DNA of 64,000 nucleotides from Collybia mongolica (GCA_013420905.1 JAAXNY010000016.1:1426001-1490000); one strand, 5' to 3'; shown: positions 28,783 to 40,760, counted from the stretch's first letter. Numbers and translations are program-made. The notes: generated by a model from the sequence alone, not told the origin.

Positions 28783-30996
28783 ATGTTCTCGAGTTTCTCT
28801 CCCGCATTCCTCTTCGACGTCAGCGGTCGCCTGGAGCAACCGCACCCGCTGCGCGACGGCCAAGGAGCAGGTATCATTAAGCCCAAAGGGCACAAGGAAT
28901 CCCGGCTTGTCGCCAACCTCAATTTGGCCCTGTCCGGCTTAAATCCGAGCCATACGGCTCGCATCACTACCATCGTCGACTCGCCTCTGCCCAGCCCATA
29001 CTCCTTCCTCTCCGCCACCACACCGTCGCCGAGCAGGAAGACCCACCACCTCCACTCCCCATCGTCCGCATCCATGTCCGCCACCCACTCCTCGCGGTCC
29101 TCAGGATCGGACCTCCAAAAAGCACACCACCAGCACCATACACAGGAGCCGAGGTCCCGCCACTCATCGCTACGCGAGCCGACGAGGTCCCGGCCTGGCT
29201 CTTCCCGCGAATCCCTCCCCTCCCACCCCGCGGTGCACCTCTTCCACTCAGGCATCGCCCTCGCCCCCACCTCCGCCCCCTACACCCCGCGCCCCTCGCT
29301 CGACTCCATCGCCTCCTCCAGCTCAGGGAGCAGCTACAGCTACAAAGGCAAAGACAAGGACACCCACGCCCCGCCGCGCAAAGTCCCCCCGCCCCTCCAC
29401 CTCGGCCACAGTAACCACCACGACCACACCGCCTCCCCGAGCGCGGGCTCCCCTATCATCGAGATCACCACGCCCCCACCCCGGGTCGACTCCAAGCGCG
29501 CGCTCGGGTCCTTGTCCGCCACGTCCGCATCCCTATCCGCACCCGCATCCCTCACACCGTCCGCATCTCAACCACACCCACACCCACACCGCCAGACCCC
29601 CTTCACGCCCCCCTCGCCCGACTTCCAGCCCCCCTCCGTTGAAGAGCAGCGGCGCCGCCGCCTCGAGAAGGTGATGCGCACGCTCGGCGAGGACGTCCCC
29701 GCCGAGCTCGTGTACCGCGGCGGCGCGCGGCGCATCATCAACGTCAACGTCTTCCCCGACCCCCCCTCCCCCGCGCCTGCCCACTCCTATGCCCCCACTG
29801 ATACTCATGCTGTGATCCCAGGTGGCGGTGGCGGCGGCTCGCTCACGCGGAAGGAGCAAAAGGCGCTAGGGGCGGGAGCAGGGTTGCGGCGCAGGGGGAG
29901 CTTCACGCTCGCGGCGTTCCCGCACCTCTCGGCCGTGAAGGCGGGGCTCCTCCCGACGGCGCATGCGCGCGCAAAGTCGCGTGAGCTCGTGGAGGGGCCC
30001 GCGACGCCCACCCCCGCGCGCAGCGGCGGCATGGGAACAGGCACGGGCACGAACATGAATGCAGGCACGATATATGTGGACCGTCAGCCGAGGGCGCGCC
30101 CGGAGTCGGTGCTGCTCTCGCCGATGGTGTTTCGCCGCCCGGTGTCGCAGCTTGTGCTGCTGGATGATGATTCTGACTCTGATTCTGACTATGATGAAGG
30201 TAACAGCAATGATCATGATCATGACCATGACCACGACCACGACCACGACCACAGGGCCGGGAGCAGGAGCGGGGGCGGGAGGAGGCGGAAAGGCGAGGAA
30301 GGCAGGGAGAGGACACGCGCGGAGAAGCTCGCGCGCCGCGCGAGCTTGCACACCACGACGGTGCTCCCGGCAAGTCCTGTGCGCGAGGCATATGGGCACC
30401 ACCAGTCCCACCAACACCGCGCGCGCGTGCCCTCCCCCGACCCGCTCGCCACGCCCCGCGCCTCCCCGCGCCGCATCAGCCGCCTTGACGCCACGTCCAC
30501 GCCGCCCGCCTTCCGCCTGGTGGTAGACGACGCGCCCCTCACGCCGGGTAGCGCGCCCTCCCACACCCCTTCCCCTTCCCATTCTCCTTCCCAGCCCGGG
30601 TCCAGGCCCCCGTCGCGGTCGCGGTCGGGGGACAGCCACGGCACCGGCACCACCAGTAGTAGTAGTAATAATAGCAGCGCCAACACCAGCCGCTCCAACT
30701 CATCCATTCACCTGCCGCTCACCGAGTACGATCGTCCGGACACGCCGTTTGCGAGTGCGGCGGTGCCGCTGCTTGTACCGCCTGGGGTTGGTATGGGTGT
30801 AGGTGTGGGCGTGGGCAGGGGAGGGGGGGCGCGGGGTGGGAGGAGCAAGGGGGGGGAGAGGAGGGGAGAGAGGAGGGGGGGAGAGAAGAGGGAGCGCGAT
30901 GCGGTGGCGAGGCGGGAGAAGAGGCAGGGGTGGAGCGGGGAGTGGAATCGGGGGGATATGCAGGATGTGATCCAGAAGCTGAGGACGCTGCGGTGA
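28783..30996 (+). CDS. large low-complexity protein, unknown function
   Basis: Single-exon frame. The first ATG is at 28783 (MFSSFSPAFLFDVSGRL), giving about 737 residues. Most of it is Ser/Pro/His/Arg-rich and probably disordered. Three ordered islands stand out. The N-terminus has LFDVSGRLEQPHPLRDGQGAG. A charged helix around residue 280 reads RRRRLEKVMRTLGEDVPAELV. The C-terminal WSGEWNRGDMQDVIQKLRTL is a terminal motif I remember from Agaricomycete hypothetical proteins. A DSDSDSDYD patch followed by a run of alternating Asp-His (about residue 470) and several poly-Gly and poly-Ser tracts come from simple-sequence DNA. Long antisense frames are shadows of its GC-rich codons. Possibly a regulatory or scaffold protein; no function is claimed. 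Confidence 0.8.
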   Translation: MFSSFSPAFLFDVSGRLEQPHPLRDGQGAGIIKPKGHKESRLVANLNLALSGLNPSHTARITTIVDSPLPSPYSFLSATTPSPSRKTHHLHSPSSASMSATHSSRSSGSDLQKAHHQHHTQEPRSRHSSLREPTRSRPGSSRESLPSHPAVHLFHSGIALAPTSAPYTPRPSLDSIASSSSGSSYSYKGKDKDTHAPPRKVPPPLHLGHSNHHDHTASPSAGSPIIEITTPPPRVDSKRALGSLSATSASLSAPASLTPSASQPHPHPHRQTPFTPPSPDFQPPSVEEQRRRRLEKVMRTLGEDVPAELVYRGGARRIINVNVFPDPPSPAPAHSYAPTDTHAVIPGGGGGGSLTRKEQKALGAGAGLRRRGSFTLAAFPHLSAVKAGLLPTAHARAKSRELVEGPATPTPARSGGMGTGTGTNMNAGTIYVDRQPRARPESVLLSPMVFRRPVSQLVLLDDDSDSDSDYDEGNSNDHDHDHDHDHDHDHRAGSRSGGGRRRKGEEGRERTRAEKLARRASLHTTTVLPASPVREAYGHHQSHQHRARVPSPDPLATPRASPRRISRLDATSTPPAFRLVVDDAPLTPGSAPSHTPSPSHSPSQPGSRPPSRSRSGDSHGTGTTSSSSNNSSANTSRSNSSIHLPLTEYDRPDTPFASAAVPLLVPPGVGMGVGVGVGRGGGARGGRSKGGERRGERRGGEKRERDAVARREKRQGWSGEWNRGDMQDVIQKLRTLR

Positions 30997-31184
30997 GGGT
31001 GAGCGTGCTGTGGGTGGGAGAGTATGGTTTTTTTGCTTTTGTCTTTTTTGTTTTGTTCTTTTTTTCTTGCTTTTCGTTCGTTGTTCATCGTTCATCTATG
31101 CATGACGTCGATACCGGCGGAACCCCTTCTCCTTCTGCACGAGTCGTTTTACCCTAAAGCCGGCCTTAATTTAGTTGTTAGTTA

Positions 31185-34100
31185 ATTAGTTAGTTACCCC
31201 CATTTCTGGAGTTTTGGATACCCCCTGCCCCTGCGCTTGAGGTGCACCTTTGATTGCGCTATACCAACTTTTTTTCAGTCTTTCAGTCTTTTATTGTTTG
31301 AGTTTTAGTTGTGAGTGTGAATATGAATGTTTTTTTAGTCTTTTTTGTGCTCGGGTTGGGTTCTGCCGTCTGGTCAGTGATTATTAAAATTACTTTGATG
31401 TCCCGCATATCCTTGATATCTCGAACCGCCTATCTGCCCTATAATCCGATAAATATCAAGGGCCATTTCGACTCTGGATCCTTTCGTCGTCACCAAGAAC
31501 GGCCACCTTCATAGGTTGGATACCCACCGAGACTGGGTTCCACACTCATAGGGGCGTAACTTTTACTCGGGATCCCTACCGATATGCTTGATGGCTATTG
31601 TAGGGCACGTAGAATGGGATTGATGGAGTTCATGCCAAGGGATACTGGGAACCTCGCTGAGCAGATGGATCCCCTTCACCCTCACTAATAGCGGCCATAT
31701 TCATAGCACGGATTCCCACTGAGACTGGATTCCATAGTCATGGGACGTAACTTTACTATGTTATGGTGCACATGTGAGGGTATGACGGGTAGTATCTATG
31801 GCCTGAAGCCGTCGGCGCCCCGCCCAGTCAATATATCGCTGCTATTATGATCTCTGGAGTCTGCATGCATGTGTCCAGAGGTCTGATATAATTCGTGTCC
31901 AGGGATATTGGGAAACTGGGTGAGGGGATAGATCTTTTCACCCTCACTATGTAATAGCGGCCACATTCATAGCATGGAGACCGGGATCCATAGTCATAAG
32001 GACGTAACTTTTACTCAGGATCTCCACTGATATTTTGGTGGCTCGTATATGAGGTTAAGAGTCAGGGAGTCTGTGGTCTGCACTGGCATGTCGTGGGGGA
32101 AGGGTTCTCTGTATAGGAGATTGATATTATGATGACAGTCTCATTTCGAAACCACTCCCGACTCTTACGGAAAACTCGTGCATGGTGGGGGAAACGACCG
32201 GAAAAGCGGATCGCACAGATGACGAACCGGACGATCGGCGAAATTGCCTTTATATTTAGGTGGGGGGATTTAGGTGGGGGAAGAGTGCGGTCTGAATCAG
32301 CCTGAGGAAGATCGATCCGCGGCCGCACGGATGAGGTGGGTCGGGGCGACAGCGTTATTTGCATGTGTAAGATTTCGCAGACCTGTGAACTTCTTCTCAT
32401 TATCAATCAGCTTATGCTTATTAGACTGAGTGCGGATATCAGCTGCGCCTCAATGCGGGGGCAGTTGTATAATGTTTACCCGGACGGGGAGGCGCTGTTC
32501 GTGGCCCCCGCTTGACATGGCGAGCGCCAGGCATTCATTGAGATGACCGAGTAATTCCGACGTATCAGGGGCGATGGCGAATGCGGTGGCGGTGGAGGAC
32601 TCAAAAAAGAGTCCCTAAAGCGGATATATTTTCGCCGTCCAAACCAAACCATGTTGTTCCAACCCTCCTTCCCCCTCGGAGCAACTTGGACTACAATTTA
32701 TATCCTTCAAATCTGACGCACAGATAGAGTTGCATCAAGTTGAGATTGTGCGAAATGATCTTCTTCGTTGTTCGGGGTCAGTCGGGGGAAGTGGTGTCCT
32801 CGGGATAGTATACTTGGCGCATGACACCCCTATAGCATGTGTAAGCATCCTTGAACATAGATCGATAGAGTACTTGGCGCAATATGGTTACAATGCAGCA
32901 CCACTTGGGAAAAACTCCACGTTATTAGTTTGAGAAGAGCTTTTTCTGCTGAATTTGATTATTCGTGTTCCACCATATATGTTATGTGGCTTGATGCTCC
33001 GAGTAGAGTTCGAAGTCACAAGTTGATGAAATTATGAAAACGACAGTTATTCCTGCGTGGGTTGTTTGGTGGCTTGAATCGAGAAATGGCGTGGCGCGTC
33101 GCGTCAGCGGTTTTTCCTTATGTAAGCAATTATCTATTGCTTCCGAGCTGATCATGAGCGGCATGTCACTGCTACATGCCAAATTTCGCACTTTCTGCCT
33201 CCAATCTTCCATGGATGATTGAATCTCACAACGGCCCAAGTAAATGCTGTGATTCTGGGTCGGAACCGCCTTGCAGGGCACAAGATAGCCCAATAAACCA
33301 ACTTTCAATATAACCAACTTCGGATTCTTGTGGCCTTGGATGCCGCACAAAATTCTCTGCGGGCTGGAAATAGCACAGTAAGCAGCCCCTGACAATTTGA
33401 TTCCATCTGGCTTCTTGCCCATATAAGGTGCGGCTCAATAGCCCCACAAGAAAGATCGTTAAAATATTGATAGATGTAGAAGGTAAATGCTGTGTGTGCG
33501 GGTAGTAATTGATATATTCGCCTCTCAGCCACCTGTTTGGTGACCTTCGAAGTGCCATTTTAAACATGTTCACAAAAATATTTGTCGGTGTAATTGATCG
33601 TGATAGGTAGTAAAATCATATGATCATCAATGCAATTTGGTGTGAGGTGTCGGTTTCTGGGATAGCACAGCCGTCTCTTAACACGATCGCCCCGTGGACA
33701 TGATGGTGTCATTTGAATGATTAAAAATAAAAACTTACGAATAGGTTCTCGATCAACTTTGTCTATTTGATACTATGCAGTTCCACATTTATCCGGGGGG
33801 AGATATATTTGCGATGGCGAAGACGAGATGTGCTAGCATCAGGCACCCTTTTTCAAGATATTGATGTTGTTCCCGAGCAACAATTGGGATGAGCTGACTC
33901 AAAGGCTCAAATGGGCGGTCCTAAAGCGGGCTTAATCCGTAGGTAAAAATCTACTGCTCAAGTCAAACGACTACCCTCCTCCTTGTTCGGAGACTCAGAC
34001 GTTATTTAGGTCGTTTATTCTGACACACAGATAGAGCTTTCTCAAGCGACATTCCATGAGAGGATGTGCCTCAAAATTCGTAACCAGACAGGAGAAGTTC

Positions 34101-34432
34101 CCTGGGGCAATATAATTAACATACCACCCAGAGTCTCGCGCTTGAGCAAAAGGTTAACATCCTAAAGTATGGGTGAACGATATACCCCGTGAAGTATGGT
34201 TATAGTATAGCGTCACTTGCGCAAAACTCGACCTTGCTATTTCGAAAAGGGCTTTTTCAGGGCATATTAATGTTTGTCACAGCATGGGTAACAGTGGTTT
34301 GTCAGGCTACTGTAGGCTCTCTTCATCCGGGACCAACGGGGGCGTGGGCAGTCCCTCGATATCACATTACAACGCGAATTATGATCGCCCCTTTTTCAAT
34401 TTCAAACCTGGCCTTGATAGTTGTTATAACTA
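31185..34432. repeat. segmental tandem duplication, copy 1
   Basis: Starts gttagttaccccc just after the preceding gene and lines up with 34433-38000 along its whole length. Matching landmarks include cgggacgtaac near 31555 and 34910, the atttcgaaaccactcc block at 32140 versus atttcgagaccactcc at 35045, gaagtcacaagttgatg at 33010 versus 36227, and gataggtagtaaaatca at 33602 versus 37256. Divergence is substantial, about a fifth of sites by eye. No supported gene inside. Confidence 0.75.
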
Positions 34433-35573
34433 GTTAGTTACCCCACTTTTGTTGTTCGGATACCCCGCCTGCACTTGACCTGTGTTCATTGCACATATCA
34501 TTTCACCCTTTCACTCCTTGGTTATGGCCCGTAATACTGCATCATGTGTGCTATGTTTGATGAGAGCATGTTTTAGTGTTTGTGCATGGCTTGAATTGTC
34601 TGTGCCCAGTGCACCTTGAGGGTACGACAGCTGGTAGTCTGGTCCGGTGACTACCAGTTCTTTGTCCAGTCAATTGATCAAAATTACTATAATCTCCTGC
34701 CTGGTCCTCAATTTCCCGGACCACATATCTGCCAAGCTACCTCCCCAAGATGCGGCTAAACCGTAAATATACGCGTCCCACAATCCAATGAGGGTCAAGG
34801 GTCACTAGGAAACTAGATGAGGAAATTTATCCCTTCGACCTCATTAATAACGGCTGCATTCCTAGGATGGATACCCACCGAAACCGGCATCCATGGTCAT
34901 CGGGACGTAACGTTACTCAGGATCCCCACTGACATACTGGATGGGTGTAGTATGAGGTTGGGCGACAGGTAGCTGGTAGCCTGCACTGGTATGTCATAAC
35001 GAAAAGCTCAGTAATTGATATATTGATATTACGATCGCGGTATCATTTCGAGACCACTCCTGACTCTCACGGGAAACTTGTGCGAGGGGAAGGACAACCG
35101 GAAAAGCGGACCGCGCAGACAGTCCACCGGACGGCGTCAGAGAGATTGCCTCTATAATTAGTTGGGGGAAGAGTGTGGTCTGAGGAAGTTCGATCCGCGG
35201 CCGCACGGACGCTATGGGTTGGTGTGATAGCATCATTTGAATGAGTAAGATTCCACGCTCCTGTGAATGTCTTCCCATTATCAATCAGCGACGCCTCAGT
35301 ACGGGGCAGTTGTGTAACTTTACCCAGACAGAGAGGCGTTGTTCGCGGCCCCCACTTGACACGGCCAGCGCCAGGCATTCATTGAGGTGACCGAGAGATT
35401 CTGCCGATAAATTCTGACACATCAGGGGACATGGCAATGGCGGTAGAGGAACCGAAAGAAAGAGTTCCCAAAGCGGGTATATTTTCACCGTCCAGACCAA
35501 ACCATGTCATTATAACCCTCCTTCCCGGTCGGAGCGAATTGTATTGCAAATTAGGTCTTTCAAGTCCAAAGCA

Positions 35574-36150
35574 CTGATAGAGTTGTATCAAGTTGATATT
35601 GCGCGACATGATCTTCTTCGTAGTTCGGGATCAGTCAGGGGAAGCGGGGTCCTCGGGACAGCCATAACACCTAAAGTCTCGGCGTTGAGCATGATATTCA
35701 CGTCCTATGTAGAGTATACGTAAGCTTTCTTGAACATAGGTCGATCGAGTAATTGGCGCAATATGGTTATAGTGCAGCATCACTTGGGAATAACTTGAAA
35801 CGAGCCTTTTCTGGGAAGAGGGCCGATCATTCATGTCACGCCGTATGGACAATGGGTTTGCAGGTATCCGAAGAACAGATAGAGTTGTATCAAGTTGAGA
35901 TTGCTTGAGACAATCTTCTTCGTTCAGGGTCAGACAGGGGAAGCGAAGACTTCGGGACAGTATAATTGGTCCATTACACCCAAGGTCTCGGTGCTGAGCA
36001 TGATGTTAACGTCCTACAGCATGTATAAGCATTCCTGAACATGGATCTATCGATTACTTCGCGCAATATGGTTATAGTACGGCATCACTTGGGAAAGACT
36101 CCAGGCTAATTGGGAAGAGCTTTTTCTGGACGGAAATTTGATTATTCGTA
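35574..36150. repeat. 0.3-kb tandem repeat inside copy 2
   Basis: The block beginning gatagagttgtatcaagttg occurs at about 35576 and again at about 35877, followed in both by gcgcaatatggttatag and a .catcacttgggaa string. Copy 1 has only one such block (about 32723-32940). Confidence 0.7.
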
Positions 36151-36616
36151 TCACGCCATGCGAACAGCGGGTTTACGGAGGGTGCGGACGAGCCATGTTA
36201 TGCTACCTTGATGTTCTAAGTAGGGTGCGAAGTCACAAGTTGATGGAATTGTGAAAAAGAGAGATAGCCTGCGTGGCTTGGTAGAGAAATGGGCGTCGAG
36301 CCCAAGTCGAGTCACGTCAAGTAGTTATTCCTTACGTAAGCGGTCGTCCGGTTCCTTTTGCTTCCGAGCTAAGCGGCATATCACCGCGACATGCCAATCT
36401 CGCACTTTCTGCCTCCGGTCTTCCGCAGGCGATTGCACCTCACAACGGCCCAAATATATGCTGCAAATATGCGCTCGAGATGGTCCTGCCGCGCCCAAGA
36501 TAGCCCAATAATCAAATTTTCAATATAACCAATTTTGGATTTTTGTAGACTTGGGTGCTGCAGAAACGGTCCGCGGGCGATAGCACAAGATACAATCACC
36601 TCGGGAAGTACAAGTT

Positions 36617-37076
36617 TTCAGATGGGCCGAAAACCTCGGAAAAATCCTGAAATTTAATCAGAGTTTCAGTTGAACAGAAATCAAAAATCCAAACTTGAAT
36701 TTTTGGTAGAACAGAAATGGTTCCGGATAAATTGAGATTAATTATTGTTATTAAACTGACTGAAAACAATAAGTAAATGCTAGATTTCAGGAATGCTGAA
36801 ATGTGTGACAATTTGAGGGACAATTGCAGTGCCTCTTCAAAAATGCTCACACTGAAATACTGGGAATTTCGGCTGCTCCATTGTCACACATTTCAGCGTT
36901 CCTGAAATCTAGCATTTACTTATTGTTTTAAGTCGGTTTAATAACAATAATTAATCTCAATTTATCCGGAACCACTTCTGTTCTACCAAAAATCCAAGTT
37001 CAGATTTTGTTTTCTGTCAAACTGAAACCCCGACTGGATTTCAGGATTTTTTTCCAAAGTTTTCGGCCCATCTGAA
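36617..37076. mobile_element. foldback element with about 196-bp arms
   Basis: 36617-36812 (ttcagatgggccgaaaac...gaaatgtgtgacaat) is the inverse complement of 36880-37076, with a 67-bp loop. The outer ends ttcagatgggccg match exactly. It is missing at the equivalent place in duplication copy 1, so it inserted after the duplication. Non-coding. No clear target duplication. Confidence 0.8.
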
Positions 37077-38203
37077 TCCCTGGGGTGAATTTTTGACAAA
37101 TAGATTCTACTTGTGCCACGAGATAATTAGTCAAAATGTGTGTTCGACAAATGTGGAAAGTAATTGATGTGAGCAGGTGTATATTCATCTCTCTCAGCCA
37201 TTGTTCAATGACCTTCAAGGTACCGCTTTAAGTATGTCCAAGAGCAACTGATCATGATAGGTAGTAAAATCAAATGATCATCGGCGAAGTGTGCGGTGAG
37301 GTGTCGTCTTCTGGAATAGGGCAGCAGTCTCTTAATGTGATCAATCCGCGGCTATGATGGTGCCATTTGAACAGGCAATATTATAGGAACCTGTGAATAG
37401 ATTCTCGATCAGCTTGGTCTATTCGATACGATGCTGTTCAACATTTATCCGGAGGGAGATATGTTATTTGTGATCGCAGGCAAGATATGCTAGCATCAGG
37501 AGCCTTTTTTCAGGATATCAGTGTTGTTCCCGAGCATCGGTGGCAATGAGTTGCCTCAAAGGCTTAAATGAGCGGTCCTAAAGCGGACTTAATTCATGGG
37601 TGTAATTTACCGCCCAAGTCAAACGATTGCACCCCTCCCTGCTCGGCGAGATTCTGAATTTAATTTAGATGTTGTAATCTGACGCACAGATAGAGTTTTC
37701 TCAAGTGAGGATTTGCCTCAAAGTACAAAATCAGGCAGGGGAAGTACGGGCTTAAGCATAAAGTTAACATCCTAAAGTATGTGTGAACATCCTGAAAAAT
37801 CGATCGATCGAATGCCCCCTGAAGTATGGTTAAAGTGTAGCGTCACTTGGGCAAAACTCGAGCTTGCTACTTTGGAAAGGGTTTTTTCTGGGCATATCAA
37901 CGTTTGCCACAGCATGTGAAATAGTGGTTTGTCAGGATCTTGTTAATCCAGGACCACGGGGGCGTGGCCGAGTCCGTGCTGATTTCCGAGGTATAACTTG
38001 GGCTTGAAGTCAGAAGGTGATGAAATCGTGAACGAGAGAAATATTTTCTGTGTGATAGTTCAAATCAAAGATGTCCAGTTTTGTGTGTATAATGTAAGCA
38101 ACCTCATGATCAAAAAGCACGTGATATCCCACCTTTCCTTCCGAGCCAAACGGAATCCGTCTCTTCATCATGATAGTCACCGCTGGCAGACCGCCCCCGC
38201 CGC

Positions 38204-39477
38204 ATGTTGCTTCGTACAACTCCCAACTCAAGTGACCTGTCTCCTCAATCTAATAAGGGAGAACACATTTTACCGCAGGAATTGGTTGATGCTATCATCG
38301 ATCACTTACACGATGACAAACGGTCACTTCAGACGTGCAGCACTGCCTGTCGCGCCTGGTTGCCCCCAGCAAGATATCACCTCTTCCACTCGATTAGCAT
38401 CACATGCTTCTCGGTGCGTAATACGAAAAAATATCACCGACTCCTCGCCTGCTTGGAAGAGTCCCCGCAACTCGCATCCTATGTCCAAGATCTCAAGGTA
38501 TACCATACATCGTGGTGCATCGGGTCAGAGGAAGCGGAAACCCTCCTGTGCGCCATCTGCAGCAAACTGAACACCGTCAGAAAGTTAACACTACAACGTG
38601 TCTACATCCCGGCCCTCCCCGACCACCTGAGAGAATCCATATGCTCCATGTTCGCCCTTCCCACCCTCAGAAAGTTGTCGTTGGTCGAATTCAGCGTGCA
38701 CACATTCTTGGAGCTAGCAACGCTCCTCGCGATGTGTGGTGAGCTCAGCTGTCTGGTCCTCTTTCAAATCCGTTGGGAAGACTGTGGAGGGGTCGAGAGC
38801 GCGAGCGGGGTTATCCGACCTTCAGTGTCAGATGTACGTCGGCCAAGGCAAATTGCCGTACCAGAACCCCTACCAAATACGCACTTCTTTCTTCTACGAG
38901 AGCTAAAACTCGGAGGAGTGAGCTACCGAAACAGTGGGAGCCTTTTGAATTTCCTGGGAGAGTGGGTGGAGGATTTCGAACTGGACGATATCTTTGGGCA
39001 TCACAGGTTCGAAGGTCAGCGCCTCATCTTTCTCATAGCCACACACTCATACATGGAAACTGTGTTGCTCCAGTTGACAAAGCAGCCGACTTCATTGCTT
39101 TGGGCTCCATGACATCACTACGGACTCTTCGGTTGAACCCCAGCCAGTCTATTTTGTCAAATCCAGGGTCATGGGTCATATCTCTCCTCTCGGGTCTCAA
39201 GGCTTCGAACTGCATGGAAACTGTCTTCATCCGGTCTAAAGAGTTTCACCTCAAATCAATGCCGGGGGTACTAGACTGGGGGTGGTACAGGGCCGTCGAC
39301 GAATTACTATCCTGCTCCGCCTTCTCTAAGCTGCGCATGGTCCATGTGCGGGTTATATCGACTAGCCCAAAGAATATATCCGAGACACGAGATTTGAAAA
39401 GTTTTTTCCCACAGCTGGGGAGTAGGTGTATCCTCCACGCGCGCTTCGAGTACAAAGCGGAAGTTACACTGGTTTGA
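38204..39477 (+). pseudogene. F-box protein gene with apparent frameshift
   Basis: The ATG at 38204 opens a protein with an F-box near residues 20-65: HILPQELVDAIIDHL, then LQTCSTACRAWLPPARYHLFHSI. Leucine-rich, LRR-like segments follow (NTVRKLTLQRVYIP, LRKLSLVEFSV, LRELKLGG). This frame stops at 39110-39112, but the plus-one frame carries on with DKAADFIALGSMTSLRTLRLN to a stop at 39475-39477. The switch falls near 39045-39065. A normal-length intron that keeps the conserved sequence is not evident, so a one-base indel or an assembly error is likely. If intact, it would be a substrate adaptor of an SCF ubiquitin ligase (family knowledge). About 420 residues across both parts. Confidence 0.65.
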
Positions 39478-39997
39478 TCTTTTCTCTTCTTTGACGTCGA
39501 TGAACTACGGGCCGTATTGACCGTTACTTTGTTTACATTCTTAGACCTTTAGGATGACCTTTACCTCTCACTTTCCCCATGAGACAGGTCCTGTCATCCG
39601 TATATACTCATTTGGCACCCTCTTTCAGGCATGTTGACCATAATCATGAATCATATTCGTTTTTCGTTGGCGCGCGCCCACAAAACTACAAAACATCTGA
39701 TGTCCATGATTGATGAGAATAAGGATAGTTAATGAAAAGATTAATGAGTAAGATATTAGGTTCGTGTCCAAGATTAAAGTTGTGTCGAGAGGATCACCAA
39801 CTTGGGTTATGTGGGTATACTAGAGAATAAGGATAGGTAATAAAAAGAACCGCTAATGGGTACAGTATTAGGTTTATCACCACCGTAAACAATGACTCAA
39901 GGCAATCACCAAGATGGGGTGGGTATATGGGGTATAAAGGAACTAAATGAAGGAGGGAACCAAACAGCGAATACGAGCGCTGGCAGTTAGCCGCCTA
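39478..39997. other. intergenic, nothing supported
   Basis: Convergent 3' ends of the F-box gene and the first DUF6699 gene. A/T-rich, with two related stretches (agaataaggatag at about 39714 and 39824). Confidence 0.5.
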
Positions 39998-40705
39998 TCA
40001 TGTGGAATCAACCTTCAAGATCCATGCGTCTGTCCCACGCGAGGTGGAGGAGAGCCCCATGAACCGCGTGCGGTCCATCAAGAAGTCCACCCTCCTCACG
40101 CCGCCACTCTTCTCATCCTGGTACTCGCGGGAGCTGCGGATGCGCCTGTACCGCCGCTCGTACGCAGAGTTGACGCGGCGCTGGTCCTTCTGCGTCGGGA
40201 GTGAGTGATACTCGTTGGGGGTGATGTTCTTCCGGAGGGTGTAGTACAAGGCATCGAAGACGTCGTAGACAGTGACGAAGGAGCCGTGCGACGCACGTAC
40301 GGTAATGGCCCACAGAAAATGGGGGGACGTAATGTTCATGGTACGCAGGGGAGGGCTCGTCGCGGGTTCAGAGAGCACCCGCTGAGAGATCCCGTGGTGG
40401 TGCGTGGTGATGGTCGAGGGGGGTTGTGTGAGGTCGAATTTGATAGCGGGGGAATGAGAAGATTGGAGGAGGGGGTGTAGATGAGCAGGTCCTCTGTATG
40501 GCTGGGGTGGAGGACGAGGCGGTGGCTTCCCGTAAGATACAACGTACGGGGTAGGACCTGGGAGGTTCCTCGGAAAGGATGGTGGGGTGATTGGGCCGCC
40601 CGAAGAGGCTGGAGAAAGGGAACCCAGCGATAGCTCAGGCGTTAGGGCGGCGGGGGGAGGGTAGACGGTGTCTTTGCGCGAGAAGCGTACGTGTTTTACT
40701 GGCAT
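39998..40705 (-). CDS. DUF6699 protein, array member 1
   Basis: Single exon, 235 residues, start MPVKHVRFSRKD. The Pro-rich N-terminal third is disordered. The DUF6699 core follows: IKFDLTQPPSTI, SEPATSPPLRTMNI, HFLWAITVRAS, FVTVYDVFDALYYTLRKNI, EYHSLP, VNSAYERRYRRI, GVRRVDFLMDRTRFMGLS and a closing DAWILKV. The family is fungal, mostly basidiomycete, and of unknown function. A TATA-like box sits 50 bp upstream. Confidence 0.88.
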   Translation of the reverse strand: MPVKHVRFSRKDTVYPPPAALTPELSLGSLSPASSGGPITPPSFPRNLPGPTPYVVSYGKPPPRPPPQPYRGPAHLHPLLQSSHSPAIKFDLTQPPSTITTHHHGISQRVLSEPATSPPLRTMNITSPHFLWAITVRASHGSFVTVYDVFDALYYTLRKNITPNEYHSLPTQKDQRRVNSAYERRYRRIRSSREYQDEKSGGVRRVDFLMDRTRFMGLSSTSRGTDAWILKVDST

Positions 40706-40754
40706 AATGGTGAGAGTTTGTGTTGTGAGTACGCATTCTGGGCTCGAGTTGTCT

Positions 40755-40760
40755 TATATA
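40755..40760 (-). promoter_or_regulatory. TATA box of DUF6699 member 1
   Basis: TATATA on the minus strand, 50 bp before the ATG at 40705. Member 2 has one at the same distance. Confidence 0.5.

Larger units (their letters stand above)
34433..38000. repeat. segmental tandem duplication, copy 2
   Basis: Second copy of the unit at 31185-34432. It is longer because of a foldback element at 36617-37076 and an extra 0.3 kb tandem repeat at 35574-36150. No supported gene. Confidence 0.75.

Noticed and set aside
28428..29270. 280-residue minus-strand open frame
   Set aside because: Overlaps the 5' half of the plus-strand gene; Trp/Arg-rich low-complexity translation typical of antisense of Ser/Pro codons.
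29866..30639. 257-residue minus-strand open frame
   Set aside because: It is a shadow of the GC-rich sense gene at 28783-30996. Its composition is Arg/Pro-rich and it has no family pattern.
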